64,000 nucleotides of DNA, from NCBI RefSeq assembly GCF_002902965.1, contig NZ_CP026108.1, positions 248,001 to 312,000 on the forward strand, written 5' to 3'. Positions within the stretch are counted from its first letter, which is position 1; each line of letters opens with the position of its first letter. The notes below the pieces were generated by a model. That model was not told where the DNA came from, did no database searches, and was given only the letters and a program-made list of their open reading frames with translations. This DNA comes from Paraburkholderia hospita (GTDB lineage: Bacteria > Pseudomonadota > Gammaproteobacteria > Burkholderiales > Burkholderiaceae). Position numbers and translations under genes: made by a program. This document shows positions 35,016-43,956 of this stretch, in pieces.

Positions 35016-38000
35016 ATGATTCGAATTGGCCAGCTTCAAGTGGACGTTGCCACCCGAGAACTGTTTCTCGACGGTAAAGCTGTGCGTCTTGGGAGCCGTG
35101 CGTTTGACATGCTGGCCGTACTAATTGCAGCGAATGGCGCGCTGGTGTCGAAGAGCGAATTACTTGCACAGGTATGGCCGGACACGATCGTTGAAGAAAA
35201 CAATCTTCAAGTACATATGTCCGCTTTGCGCAAGGCGCTGGGCAATAATCGCGGACTGATCCAGACCGTGTCTGGGCGGGGGTACCGGCTGGTCCGCAGG
35301 GCGGCCTCGACAACTGCTTCCGCCCAGACTGACAGCGGCGATGAAGTGGATGACGCCGAGGACGGTATTCAACACCGGACTACTCCCAACAATCTGCCTT
35401 CCAATTCGTCGATGTTGATCGGGCGGGACAAAGCAGTCCATGACGTCGCGCTCGCACTGGCTTCGGCACGCCACGTAACGCTTGTCGGCTCGGGTGGCAT
35501 CGGCAAGACCCGTTTGGCCATCGAGGTCTCACGCGGTTTGTTCGAGCGCTTCCCTGACGGTGTCTACCTAGTATCGCTCGCGTCCACGTGCGACTCGGGC
35601 AGCGTCCTCGCGATGTTCGCGACCAGCATCGGCATGAATCCGACGACAGGCTCGCTCACGCTCGCGCGTGTCAGCAAGGAACTCGCTGAGCGGCGCGTGT
35701 TGTTCGTTCTCGACAATTGCGAACATGTGCTCGGCCCTGCCGCCGAACTCGCCGAGACGCTGCTGAGCGTGAGTCCGGCCGTGCGCGTTCTTGCGACCAG
35801 CCGGGAACCGCTGCGTGTCGTGAACGAATGCCTGTATTGGGTGGCTTCGCTGGAGGTGCCCGCCCAGGACGCTCAGAGTCAGGATGTCCTGCAATGCAGT
35901 GCCGTGAAGCTGTTCCTGTCGCGCGCACGTGCGATCGACGCGCGATTTTCGTCCGATGAGAGAAGTATCCATCTGACCGGCGAGGTATGCCGCCGGCTCG
36001 ACGGCATTCCGTTGGCGATCGAGCTGGCGGCGGCGCGTGCGACAATACTCGGCATTGAGATGCTCTCTGACCATCTCGATGACCGCTTCAACATGCTGAC
36101 TGGCGGCCATCGCACCGCGTTGCCGCGACATCAGACGCTGAAAGCGACCCTCGACTGGAGTTATGGATTGCTCAATGAGGCTGAGCGCGCGACGCTGCGT
36201 AGGCTTGGCATCTTTGTCAACGGCTTCACGATGGAAGCAGCTATCGCCGTTGCCGGGGACCATGCATTGCGCGAGCTCGACTTAATCGCGGCCGTATCCG
36301 GTCTCGTTGAAAAGTCGCTGCTGCTGGCGGAGGTGAAGCGTGGAAAAGCAAGCTATCGCCTGCTGGAAACCACACGTGCATACGCTGTACAGAAGCTCGA
36401 GGATAATGGTGAGCAACGTGGTATCACGCTCAATCATGCGCGCTACTTCATGAGCTTGCTGGAGCGCGATTCGTCGAACCGAGCGAACCCCACGAGCGCT
36501 TTTTCTGATAGTTGGCATCACGGGATGTGCGAATTGCTCGACGATCTGAGAGCGGCGCTGGCATGGGCTTTATCACCGAAAGGCGACGAGAAGCTGGGCG
36601 AAGCGCTAGCGGTGAAGGTCGTTTTTCTGTTCTATGAGCTATCGCTTGTCGACGAATGCAGCGCGTGGGCACGCCGAGCGCTCGATACCGTAGCTGCAAC
36701 CCATCAAGGTTCACGTTCGAACAGGTATCTGCGCCTACGTATGAAACTGTTGGCGGCACTCGGCGCGGCACTGGTCTATGTGAACGGACCAAACCGTGAA
36801 ACCTTAAGCATCTGGGCCGAAGTTCTCGCATCGGCGATCGCGCTCGGCGACCACCGGTTCGAAGCCCGTGCGTTGTGGGGCATGTGTAGCGCGAGTCAGT
36901 CGTCCGGAGCGGTACGCAATGCGTTGGCGTTCGCGAGGCGGTTTGCATCGCGCGCCTCCGAAACGGGCGATGCGAACTGCGCGATCCTCGCTTGCCGGTT
37001 GCTCGGTGTCGTTTCGCATTATGCGGGCGATCAACAGCAGGCCCGTCCGGCACTTGAACAACTGCTGCTGCAGAGTGATGACCTGCAGCATCCTCTGCCG
37101 CTGGGAAAGTCCGTCGATCAGCGCATCGCCGGCCGCGCGACGCTCGCACGCGTGCTATGGCTGCAAGGTTTTCGGGACCAGGCGCTTAGGCTTGCGGAAG
37201 ATTGCGCGGTCGAAGCATGCAATCAGGAACAGGCCATTGTCACCTGTTATGTGCTGGTTGAGGCGCTCGTTCCGCTGACGCTGCTATCAGGCAAGCGGGA
37301 TAGCGCCGCGCAAGCGATTGCGTTGTTGCAGGAAGTCTCGGCGCGTGCCGGTCTGACTGTGTATCAAGCGTGCTGCCGTTGTTTCGATGAATACCTGCGC
37401 TCCCTTGATGGAACCGCGCCTGAACGGTTGCTTGCTTTCCGCTCGGCGTTGGACGGACTCGAATCGATCGAGTACAGCGCGCCGCGTGCCTTGCTCGCCG
37501 CGCAATACAGTCTCGCGCTAGGCCGCGCTGGACGGCGGGAGGAGAGTATTGCTGCCGTCGTGTGTGCTCTGGAACAGTGCGACGACACAGGTGACCATTG
37601 GTACGCCAGCGAACTTAGGCACGTTCATGGCCAACTGCTCTTGATGGGCCCGGCGGGCGGCGAGCCATCCGACGACGTGACGAGGGACGCGGAGGCGTGC
37701 CTGATCGCGGCGCTCGAGGACTCGTTGGTGCACGGCTGCCGTTCACTGCAATTGCGCGTGGCAACGAGTCTGGCCAGCCTCTGGCACGCGCAAGGCCGAA
37801 GCACGGAAGCTGTGCAGCTGTTGAAATCCGTATGCGCAAAGCTTACGGAGGGCCGCGATTGGGATGATTTCAAAGCTGCAACCCATTTGCTGCGGATCGC
37901 AGCGATAGCCAGTGAGTCTGACGATGTTTGTGCCGCCGCAGATGCAGCGGAGGGTTCGTTTGACGAACCGTCGTCGTGCAACATCGACGAGCGTGGCTAG
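35016..38000 (+). CDS. Winged-helix STAND-ATPase regulator with TPR-like sensor (copy B, full length)
   Basis: 994 residues from the ATG at 35016, which aligns with the starts of both paralogues; the longer frame would include its promoter. Order of domains: OmpR-type winged helix (1-95, LGSRAFDMLAVL, KSELLAQVWP, NNLQVHMSALRKAL), NB-ARC ATPase (Walker A GSGGIGKT near 150, Walker B VLFVLDNCEHV, the later GIPLAIELAAAR), a winged-helix-like half, and 450 residues of helical TPR-like repeats. Such STAND proteins are activators switched by a small molecule and ATP. This is the only complete copy with a full sensor domain in the window and hence a candidate activator of the phased promoters (inference). 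Confidence 0.92.
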   Translation: MIRIGQLQVDVATRELFLDGKAVRLGSRAFDMLAVLIAANGALVSKSELLAQVWPDTIVEENNLQVHMSALRKALGNNRGLIQTVSGRGYRLVRRAASTTASAQTDSGDEVDDAEDGIQHRTTPNNLPSNSSMLIGRDKAVHDVALALASARHVTLVGSGGIGKTRLAIEVSRGLFERFPDGVYLVSLASTCDSGSVLAMFATSIGMNPTTGSLTLARVSKELAERRVLFVLDNCEHVLGPAAELAETLLSVSPAVRVLATSREPLRVVNECLYWVASLEVPAQDAQSQDVLQCSAVKLFLSRARAIDARFSSDERSIHLTGEVCRRLDGIPLAIELAAARATILGIEMLSDHLDDRFNMLTGGHRTALPRHQTLKATLDWSYGLLNEAERATLRRLGIFVNGFTMEAAIAVAGDHALRELDLIAAVSGLVEKSLLLAEVKRGKASYRLLETTRAYAVQKLEDNGEQRGITLNHARYFMSLLERDSSNRANPTSAFSDSWHHGMCELLDDLRAALAWALSPKGDEKLGEALAVKVVFLFYELSLVDECSAWARRALDTVAATHQGSRSNRYLRLRMKLLAALGAALVYVNGPNRETLSIWAEVLASAIALGDHRFEARALWGMCSASQSSGAVRNALAFARRFASRASETGDANCAILACRLLGVVSHYAGDQQQARPALEQLLLQSDDLQHPLPLGKSVDQRIAGRATLARVLWLQGFRDQALRLAEDCAVEACNQEQAIVTCYVLVEALVPLTLLSGKRDSAAQAIALLQEVSARAGLTVYQACCRCFDEYLRSLDGTAPERLLAFRSALDGLESIEYSAPRALLAAQYSLALGRAGRREESIAAVVCALEQCDDTGDHWYASELRHVHGQLLLMGPAGGEPSDDVTRDAEACLIAALEDSLVHGCRSLQLRVATSLASLWHAQGRSTEAVQLLKSVCAKLTEGRDWDDFKAATHLLRIAAIASESDDVCAAADAAEGSFDEPSSCNIDERG

Positions 38001-38007
38001 ACTGCTG

Positions 38008-38937
38008 TTATCCGTGCAAAATCCTTTGCCGTGCGACCTCGTCGATTAAATCTGGCCGGTCCAACTGCTCGACCCACCAGCGCAGGGGTCCGCCGGTCTC
38101 ATCGTCGCGCCACGCCAGATAGAAATGCGTGATGTCCTGCATGCCGATCACTTCTTTTTTCACAAGCTCACCTCGAGCCAGCGCCTCGACCGCAAGACAT
38201 TCCGGAATTGTACCGGCTGCTAGCCCCTTGATCTGTGCGGCTAATTTGGCTTCGAGCGTAGGAACCGTCAGGATCTCCTGATTGGCCGCAATTGCGATGG
38301 TGCGCGGTGCGAGCTTACGGGGCTTACGGGACGTATCGCCGATCGCGACCGCTCGATGGCGTGCGACGATGTCTAGCGTGAGTGGCTCTGGCGTGGAAGC
38401 GAGGGGATGATGCGGCGCCACCACGAACACATGCTGGAGGGAGCCAATCGGCTTAGTCACCAGTTTGGGAATCGCTGGCGGGTCACCAGCGGCCCCGACG
38501 ATCAGATCCGCGCGGCGCGTCAACAGCGCATCCCACGAACCGCCCAGCACTTCCTTCGACAGATGCAACCTCGTGTCCAGCTTCAACTGATAAAACGTAT
38601 CGACATGTTCCCAGAGAAACTCAAACGGGATGATCTCGTCTATCACAATGTGAAGATCGGATTCCCAGCCATGCTGGATTCTTTTCGCTTTGAATTCTAG
38701 GTCCTCAGCGGCCTCCAGTAAACGGCGCCCTTCCTCGACGACTACACGCCCCACACGCGTGAGTGTTGCTCGGCGGCCGGTGCGGTCGAACAACTTGACG
38801 CCGAGATCGAGTTCCAGTTTCTGAACGAGATAGGTCAACGACGACGGGACCTTGCGTAGCGTTTCTGCCGCACTGGCAAAGGTGCCGGTTCGATCGATTG
38901 CATCGAGGACCTGCAAGACGTCAAAGGATAGGTTCAT
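38008..38937 (-). CDS. LysR-family transcriptional regulator
   Basis: 309 residues. The N-terminal HTH is LQVLDAIDRTGTFASAAETLRKVPSSLTYLVQKLELDLGVKLFDRTGRRATLT, followed by the linker and a two-lobed effector domain (HIVIDEIIPFEFLWEHVD). The subfamily resembles YhaJ/DhaR-like regulators. It is convergent with the STAND regulator, with only 7 bases between the stops. A loose phased-box-like arrangement exists on its upstream minus strand (TTCAG near 39092), but the -10 spacing is off by three. Confidence 0.92.
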   Translation of the reverse strand: MNLSFDVLQVLDAIDRTGTFASAAETLRKVPSSLTYLVQKLELDLGVKLFDRTGRRATLTRVGRVVVEEGRRLLEAAEDLEFKAKRIQHGWESDLHIVIDEIIPFEFLWEHVDTFYQLKLDTRLHLSKEVLGGSWDALLTRRADLIVGAAGDPPAIPKLVTKPIGSLQHVFVVAPHHPLASTPEPLTLDIVARHRAVAIGDTSRKPRKLAPRTIAIAANQEILTVPTLEAKLAAQIKGLAAGTIPECLAVEALARGELVKKEVIGMQDITHFYLAWRDDETGGPLRWWVEQLDRPDLIDEVARQRILHG

Positions 38938-39390
38938 GGAAAGCAGCGTGATTGAGTGGGGGAGCGTGACCTTATGAACGCTTCAGGCGCCTCGTTGGTC
39001 AACAATACGTCCGCGTAGAATGACGCACAACACCGTTCGGTGCAATGCAACGAACTTAGCCTCGATTGATTCGGTAGTTTTAATTCGTAACGGCTGAATA
39101 TTTTTAACGAAATTAAAGATGGAATCGAGAGATATGTTGGGCTAAAGAAGATTGAATCTGTGAATTTTGCACTAGAAATGAATGGCGTGAGAAGGAGTAA
39201 ATGGACGTGCAAGGAAATTTTCCAATAAACTAATTTAACGATAATTAATAAGGTTTCAGTGATTTTTGATCGCAAAGGTGATTAGGATAGAGCGGTTGCC
39301 AAGGGAGCATACCAAGGGGAGCATGCTTAGCCTCGCTGCCCCAGCCCTCTCGGCCAACTTGCAACCAACCATATCATCAGGAATCAAATC
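38938..39390. other. AT-rich intergenic region between LysR and BON genes
   Basis: No gene is supported. The stretch 39080-39250 is markedly AT-rich and carries the BON-gene promoter at 39235-39288. The rest should contain the LysR promoter on the minus strand. Confidence 0.5.
39235..39288 (+). promoter_or_regulatory. Phased-pentamer promoter of the BON-domain gene
   Basis: TTAAC (39235), TTAAT (39245) and TTCAG (39255) at exact 10-bp steps, followed by TAGGAT (39283-39288), 48 bases after the first box. The same TAGGAT is used at the gluconate-dehydrogenase site. The start codon is about 100 bases downstream. Confidence 0.52.
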
Positions 39391-39750
39391 ATGCGAATTT
39401 CCACACTGATCGTGGCGTGCGGCGCCGTCGCCGCGCTCATTTCGAACGCGGCAATCGCCCAAACGGGTAATGACGCGACCGCATCGCAACCCGCAGTAGC
39501 TGTGACTAAGTCGGCATTGCGTGCGCAGAACCGTCAGTTGTCGAAGGCCGTGCGTCGCGCGCTATACGCGACCAAAGGCCTGACTGCCAGCAACATCGAG
39601 GTGCTCGCCAAAGGCGGGACCGTCTCCCTGTTGGGGACGGTGCCCGTTGAGTCGCAAATTTCGATGGCGGGTGATGCCGTCAAACGTGTACCGCATGTGA
39701 AGGTTGTCGACAATCGTCTGACCGTCGCCGTAGAAGGCGGCGGCGAGTAA
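39391..39750 (+). CDS. Exported BON-domain protein
   Basis: 119 residues. A signal peptide (MRISTLIVACGAVAALISNAAIAQ) with cleavage near AIA-Q is followed by a polar linker and one BON domain (SKAVRRALYATKGLTASNIEVLAKGGTVSLLGTVPV, ending VPHVKVVDNRLTV). BON domains are thought to bind phospholipid or stabilise the envelope, as in OsmY-like stress proteins. It has its own phased promoter, consistent with a stress or stationary-phase role. The RBS is weak, and the next gene is convergent. Confidence 0.9.
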   Translation: MRISTLIVACGAVAALISNAAIAQTGNDATASQPAVAVTKSALRAQNRQLSKAVRRALYATKGLTASNIEVLAKGGTVSLLGTVPVESQISMAGDAVKRVPHVKVVDNRLTVAVEGGGE

Positions 39751-40000
39751 GTGGCAGGCCGCCGAATGCTTCGGCAGCTCGATCCGACTGACGGAGCATA
39801 CCGGTGGCCCGCGCAAACGAGGGGAGACACACGGACCGTAGTTCTCCCTTTCAGCGGCGACGACATGTCGTTTTCGCGGTTCGCGTCTTTGTCCCGCTTT
39901 ATATACAACGACTCGTCGGGGTTACTCAAACTATCGCCGGAGAGCGAAAGTAATCGACCATATATCAAGCGATTGACTTAACTTCTGCTCGCGATGCGCC

Positions 40001-40942
40001 TCAAAGATGGCGGAGCAGGAAGATCGCCGCCGTCAGCGAGGCGATTGACAATACGCTCGATACGACCAGCGTCGTACCAGCAGTCGTATCCTGAACGCCG
40101 TACGACAATCCAAATAGAATGCCGAATGAGCCGCACGGAATGGCCGATAATAATATCGCCTGACCTGCGATTGCCTTCGGCAGAGCGAGCGCCACGACGA
40201 GCACCAGCGCGATCAGCGGTTGAATAACGTTACTCAACGCAACCCCGAGCCATACTTCCATGTCTAGTCGGAATGGCTGCGATGCTAATATCAATCCGGT
40301 CGAAAACAATGCCAGGCCGGCCGTCGTGCTACCTATGATATTGAGCGACTGTACCATTAACTGAGGTAGTTGCCAGCCTGCCAGCGAAACCAGCACGCCA
40401 AGGATCGGCGCGATCACAATCGGCTTCACAAACGTGGTGGCCAACGCCTTCCCCAGCAGGTTTGTGTTAGGTCCGTCGCTACTGCTGCCCTTCGCGCGCT
40501 CCAGCAGGATCAGTGCTGCAGGCGACATCACTATGGAAGCCGTCGTGATCGCGAGCGCGACAGTCAAATCGCTTTGTTCGCCATATACACTATGCAGGAG
40601 CGGAAGTCCGACTGCGGCAAAGTTCGGCATGCCAATCGTGACCGCGCGGACAGCTGCATTCGAAGGCCGCGCATGGAAGACAAAGCGCGATAGTGCCAGC
40701 GACACGAAGTACGGCGCTAGCATGACCAACACAAGAATAAGAATCAGCAATAGGTGACTTCCGATACTCGCGCGCTGCATTCTGGCCGTGTAGAGGAACA
40801 ATGCGAATGGTAGCGCATAGTCGACCAACATTGTGTTGATAGACGACAACGGCATGGCGCCATGTGCGAGCTTGCCCGCGAGGTAGCCCGTCGCCATCGA
40901 AAAGAAGAAAGGCACAAGCGCGTATGTGATCTCGATAGTCAT
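40001..40942 (-). CDS. AEC-family (auxin efflux carrier-type) transporter
   Basis: 313 residues with ten hydrophobic segments in two halves, as in bacterial AEC permeases for dicarboxylates, malonate and similar compounds. The family feature RAVTIGMPNFAAVGLPLLHSVYG (the N-in-helix region) is present. Inner membrane. It is divergent from the gluconate-dehydrogenase-like operon, and both have phased promoters in the 460-base gap, suggesting joint control of uptake and periplasmic oxidation. Confidence 0.9.
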   Translation of the reverse strand: MTIEITYALVPFFFSMATGYLAGKLAHGAMPLSSINTMLVDYALPFALFLYTARMQRASIGSHLLLILILVLVMLAPYFVSLALSRFVFHARPSNAAVRAVTIGMPNFAAVGLPLLHSVYGEQSDLTVALAITTASIVMSPAALILLERAKGSSSDGPNTNLLGKALATTFVKPIVIAPILGVLVSLAGWQLPQLMVQSLNIIGSTTAGLALFSTGLILASQPFRLDMEVWLGVALSNVIQPLIALVLVVALALPKAIAGQAILLSAIPCGSFGILFGLSYGVQDTTAGTTLVVSSVLSIASLTAAIFLLRHL

Positions 40943-41026
40943 GGATAGATGCTCGCCTGATGAGGTCGCTTGGCTAATGCCTTTGAAGGTTGCATCCGAT
41001 TGACGTCACCTCTATCGCGACAGGGA

Positions 41027-41079
41027 AGTTTATTGGGCGAGACGCATTAAGTCGTTGGTTAGACGTGAAATGTTCTTAA
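41027..41079 (-). promoter_or_regulatory. Phased-pentamer promoter of the AEC transporter
   Basis: Minus strand: TTAAG (41079-41075) and TTCAC (41069-41065), then TAAACT (41032-41027) exactly 47 bases after the first box. The third box is degenerate. The AEC start codon at 40942 is about 80 bases from the implied start point. Confidence 0.55.
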
Positions 41080-41216
41080 GCGATGGTTCCGCGGGGGCAG
41101 AAGATACCTTCATGGAAAACAGTCGGATTAGGACGGGAATTCATTCTACGTAGAACCTGCGAGGAACGTGTATCGCAACAGGTGCCGCCTCGCTCTATGA
41201 ACGAACCCGCGCGACG

Positions 41217-41269
41217 TTAAGAACTCTTCAGTTTTTCCTAATTTGTTCAATGGAGTTCACGCGTAGGAT
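41217..41269 (+). promoter_or_regulatory. Phased-pentamer promoter of the gluconate-dehydrogenase-like operon
   Basis: TTAAG (41217), TTCAG (41227) and CCTAA (41237) at 10-bp steps, then TAGGAT (41264-41269), 47 bases after the first box. It faces away from the AEC promoter at 41079. Confidence 0.6.
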
Positions 41270-41399
41270 GACGGAAACCACGATCCAATGCGATACGTTG
41301 ACTTGACCCGGTCATGAGAGGCAGATTCCGAGGAAGATCGGGATCTGTATTTCAAACTTCCGGCATTGGCCGTCGCGCAATCCAAATCGGAGCATTTGC

Positions 41400-42095
41400 A
41401 TGAAACTGGTGGGAATTTGTCCGGGCCGGCGTGCGTTTTTACGCAGCGTCGCGAGCGCAGCACCGGCTGCCGTCGCGATTGGTGCGGGCGTCGCCGATGT
41501 AGCGACGAGTTCGAGTGCTGCCAACTCGACCGACTGGCAGCCGAGGTACTTCACCCCAGCCGAGTGGCGCCTGCTTGTCGCGTTGGTCGATCGTCTTATC
41601 CCGGCTGATAGCGAAGGCCCAGGCGCAATAGAGGCGGGTGTGCCTGAATTCATCGACAGGCAGATGAATACGCCGTACGGATACGGCGGACTTTGGTACA
41701 TGCACGGGCCGTTCATGCCAGGTCCTGCGACGCTCGGGTACCAGCTCGAATTTAGCCCCCGTGCGATGTATCGCATTGCTTTGCGCGGATTGGACGAGCA
41801 GATCCGTCAGCGCTTTTCCAGGCCCTTCGACGAGCTGGACTCCAATGTTCGCGACAGCGTGATTGGTGAACTGGAGCAGGGTAAGCTCGACATCGGCACT
41901 GTGCCCGCGACGGAGTTCTTCGCGCAACTGCTGCAGAACACGCGTGAAGGCTATTTCTGCGATCCGAAACATGGTGGCAATCGCGATATGGCGGCTTGGA
42001 AAATGATCAATTTTCCGGGGGCGAGAGCCGACTATATCGATTGGGTCGAGCGGTACGGAAAGCGCTACCCGCTAGCGCCCGTATCCAGCGCCTGA
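41400..42095 (+). CDS. Gluconate 2-dehydrogenase-type subunit 3 (small subunit)
   Basis: 231 residues with a Tat-type signal (GRRAFLRSVASAAPAAVAIGAG). The mature part (FTPAEWRLLVALVDRLIPADSEGPGAIEAGVPEFIDRQM, then DPKHGGNRDMAAWKMINFPGAR) matches the gamma subunit of membrane-bound sugar-acid dehydrogenases, which co-exports the flavoprotein subunit, itself without a signal. First gene of a three-gene operon under a phased promoter. Confidence 0.92.
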   Translation: MKLVGICPGRRAFLRSVASAAPAAVAIGAGVADVATSSSAANSTDWQPRYFTPAEWRLLVALVDRLIPADSEGPGAIEAGVPEFIDRQMNTPYGYGGLWYMHGPFMPGPATLGYQLEFSPRAMYRIALRGLDEQIRQRFSRPFDELDSNVRDSVIGELEQGKLDIGTVPATEFFAQLLQNTREGYFCDPKHGGNRDMAAWKMINFPGARADYIDWVERYGKRYPLAPVSSA

Positions 42096-42177
42096 GCGTG
42101 GTTTCTCCCACGGCGAGCCGCTGTGCCGACAAGGTAGACGCGCGAGGGAGTCGGCGCGCTCCCACCAAGACAATTCA

Positions 42178-43956
42178 ATGACAGACCAAACGATGAAAGA
42201 GGTCGACGTGGTCATCGTCGGCTTTGGCTGGGCCGGCGCCATCATGGCGAAGGAGCTGACGGAAGCAGGCTTGCAGGTGTTGGCACTGGAACGTGGCCAG
42301 TACCGCGACACCTATCCGGACGGTGCGTATCCGACCACGCTGGACGAACTCACGTATCTGCAGCGATTCAAGCTGTTCCAGACTATGTCGCGAAGCACCT
42401 TCACCTTTCGTCACAACGTCAACGATACGGCGTTGCCTTATCGGCAGATCGGTGCATTCAAGCCGGGTGAAGGCGTTGGCGGCGCCGGGCTGCATTGGGC
42501 CGGGCAACACTGGCGAATCTATCCGGAGGAATTGAAGCTGCGCTCGCACTACGTTGAGCGTTACGGCGCGAAGTTCATTCCGAAAGACATGACATTGCAG
42601 GACTTTGGCGTGTCGTACGAAGAGCTCGAACCGTATTTCGACTTCGCGGAAAAAGTATTCGGCACCTCGGGACAAGCCTACCGTGTGAACGGCAAAGTCG
42701 TAGGCGACGGCAATCCGTTTGAAGCGGACCGTTCGGCCGAGTTCCCGTTGCCGGCGCAGAAAGTGCCTTATGGTCCGTATATTTTCATGAAGGCGGCGAA
42801 GGAACTCGGTTTTCATCCGTTTCGCGCGCCATCGGCCACAGTGTCGGGAGCGTATACGAATCCGTATGGCTGCCAGATGGGGCCGTGCAACTTCTGCGGA
42901 TATTGCTCGGGGTATGCCTGCTACAACTATTCGAAAGCGTCGCCCAATGTGAACGTCCTGCCGGCATTGCGCGGTTTGCCTAACTTCGAGTTGCGGCCGA
43001 ATTGCACGGTGTTGCGTATCACGCTCGACAGCGCGCGGAAAGTCGCAACAGGCGTCGAGTATGTCGACGCCGACGGCAAGGTCGTCGCGCAACCCGCGCG
43101 GATCGTCATCGCGAGCACCTTTGCCTATAACAACGCGCATTTGTTCATGCTCTCGGGTATCGGGCGGCAATACGACCCGGTGAGCGGCGAGGGCACCGTC
43201 GGCAAGAACGTGTCGTATCAGATGCTCTCGAACATCCAGCTCTTCTTCGACCCGGGCACGAACAGCAATCCGTTCATCGGAGCCGGTGGCAATAGCGTCG
43301 CGTTCGACGATTTCAACGCCGATAATTTTGACCATGGTCCGCACGGCTTCGTCGGGGGCGCGGCTCTATGGTGCAACCCGGCCGGCGCCAAGCCGATTTC
43401 GGGCATTGCGGTGCCGACGGGCACGCCAAAGTGGGGTGGTGCATGGAAGAAAGCGGTCAAGGATCACTACGTGAACACCGTGTCGATCGACTCGAACGGC
43501 AGCAACATGGTCTATCGCGATTGCTACCTCGACCTCGACCCGACGTATCGCAACAAATACGGCCAGCCGCTGCTGCGTTTTACGTTCGACTGGAAGGACA
43601 ACGATATCCGCATGACCCATTTCGTGACGGACAAGCTGATACAGGTCGCGAAGGCGATGGGGCCGAAGGACTATACGGTCACACAAAAGAACTTCGGCGA
43701 CCACTTCGACGTGCGGCCATATCAAACCACGCATTGGGCCGGTGGTCTGATCATGGGCGAGCATCCAGAGACGAGTGCGTTGAACCGTTATCTGCAAAGC
43801 TGGGATGTGCACAACGTCTTTGCGATCGGCTCCAACGTGTTCCCGGTGGGGCTTGGCTATAACCCGACCGGCGCGGTCGCCGCGTTGGCCTACTGGTCGG
43901 CGAAAGCGATCCGCACGCAATATCTTAAAGATCCGCGGCCATTGGTGGACGCATGA
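42178..43956 (+). CDS. GMC-family flavoprotein dehydrogenase (large subunit)
   Basis: 592 residues. The N-terminal FAD motif is VVIVGFGWAGAIMAKELTEAG, the substrate-domain cysteine cluster is CQMGPCNFCGYCSGYACYNYSK, and the C-terminal GMC catalytic region has THWAGGLIMGEHPETSALN and NPTGAVAALAYWSA. It matches the flavoprotein of gluconate 2-dehydrogenase and related 2-keto-gluconate/sorbitol dehydrogenases. It oxidises a sugar or sugar acid in the periplasm. It is exported with the small subunit and overlaps the cytochrome gene by 4 bases. Confidence 0.93.
   Translation: MTDQTMKEVDVVIVGFGWAGAIMAKELTEAGLQVLALERGQYRDTYPDGAYPTTLDELTYLQRFKLFQTMSRSTFTFRHNVNDTALPYRQIGAFKPGEGVGGAGLHWAGQHWRIYPEELKLRSHYVERYGAKFIPKDMTLQDFGVSYEELEPYFDFAEKVFGTSGQAYRVNGKVVGDGNPFEADRSAEFPLPAQKVPYGPYIFMKAAKELGFHPFRAPSATVSGAYTNPYGCQMGPCNFCGYCSGYACYNYSKASPNVNVLPALRGLPNFELRPNCTVLRITLDSARKVATGVEYVDADGKVVAQPARIVIASTFAYNNAHLFMLSGIGRQYDPVSGEGTVGKNVSYQMLSNIQLFFDPGTNSNPFIGAGGNSVAFDDFNADNFDHGPHGFVGGAALWCNPAGAKPISGIAVPTGTPKWGGAWKKAVKDHYVNTVSIDSNGSNMVYRDCYLDLDPTYRNKYGQPLLRFTFDWKDNDIRMTHFVTDKLIQVAKAMGPKDYTVTQKNFGDHFDVRPYQTTHWAGGLIMGEHPETSALNRYLQSWDVHNVFAIGSNVFPVGLGYNPTGAVAALAYWSAKAIRTQYLKDPRPLVDA

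Noticed and set aside
38934..39275. 113-codon minus-strand frame in the AT-rich gap before the BON gene
   Set aside because: Low-complexity Leu/Ile/Ser/Phe-rich translation of AT-rich promoter DNA, no RBS or family.
15719..41269. Interpretation of the boxes as PmrA/BasR sites (YTTAAK repeats)
   Set aside because: PmrA half-sites repeat at 11 bp and there is no PmrAB pair in the window; many second boxes here are TTCAG, not TTAAG.
42175..43344. 389-codon minus-strand frame opposite the GMC dehydrogenase (and 44301-45170 opposite the cytochrome)
   Set aside because: Shadow frames of well-supported genes.
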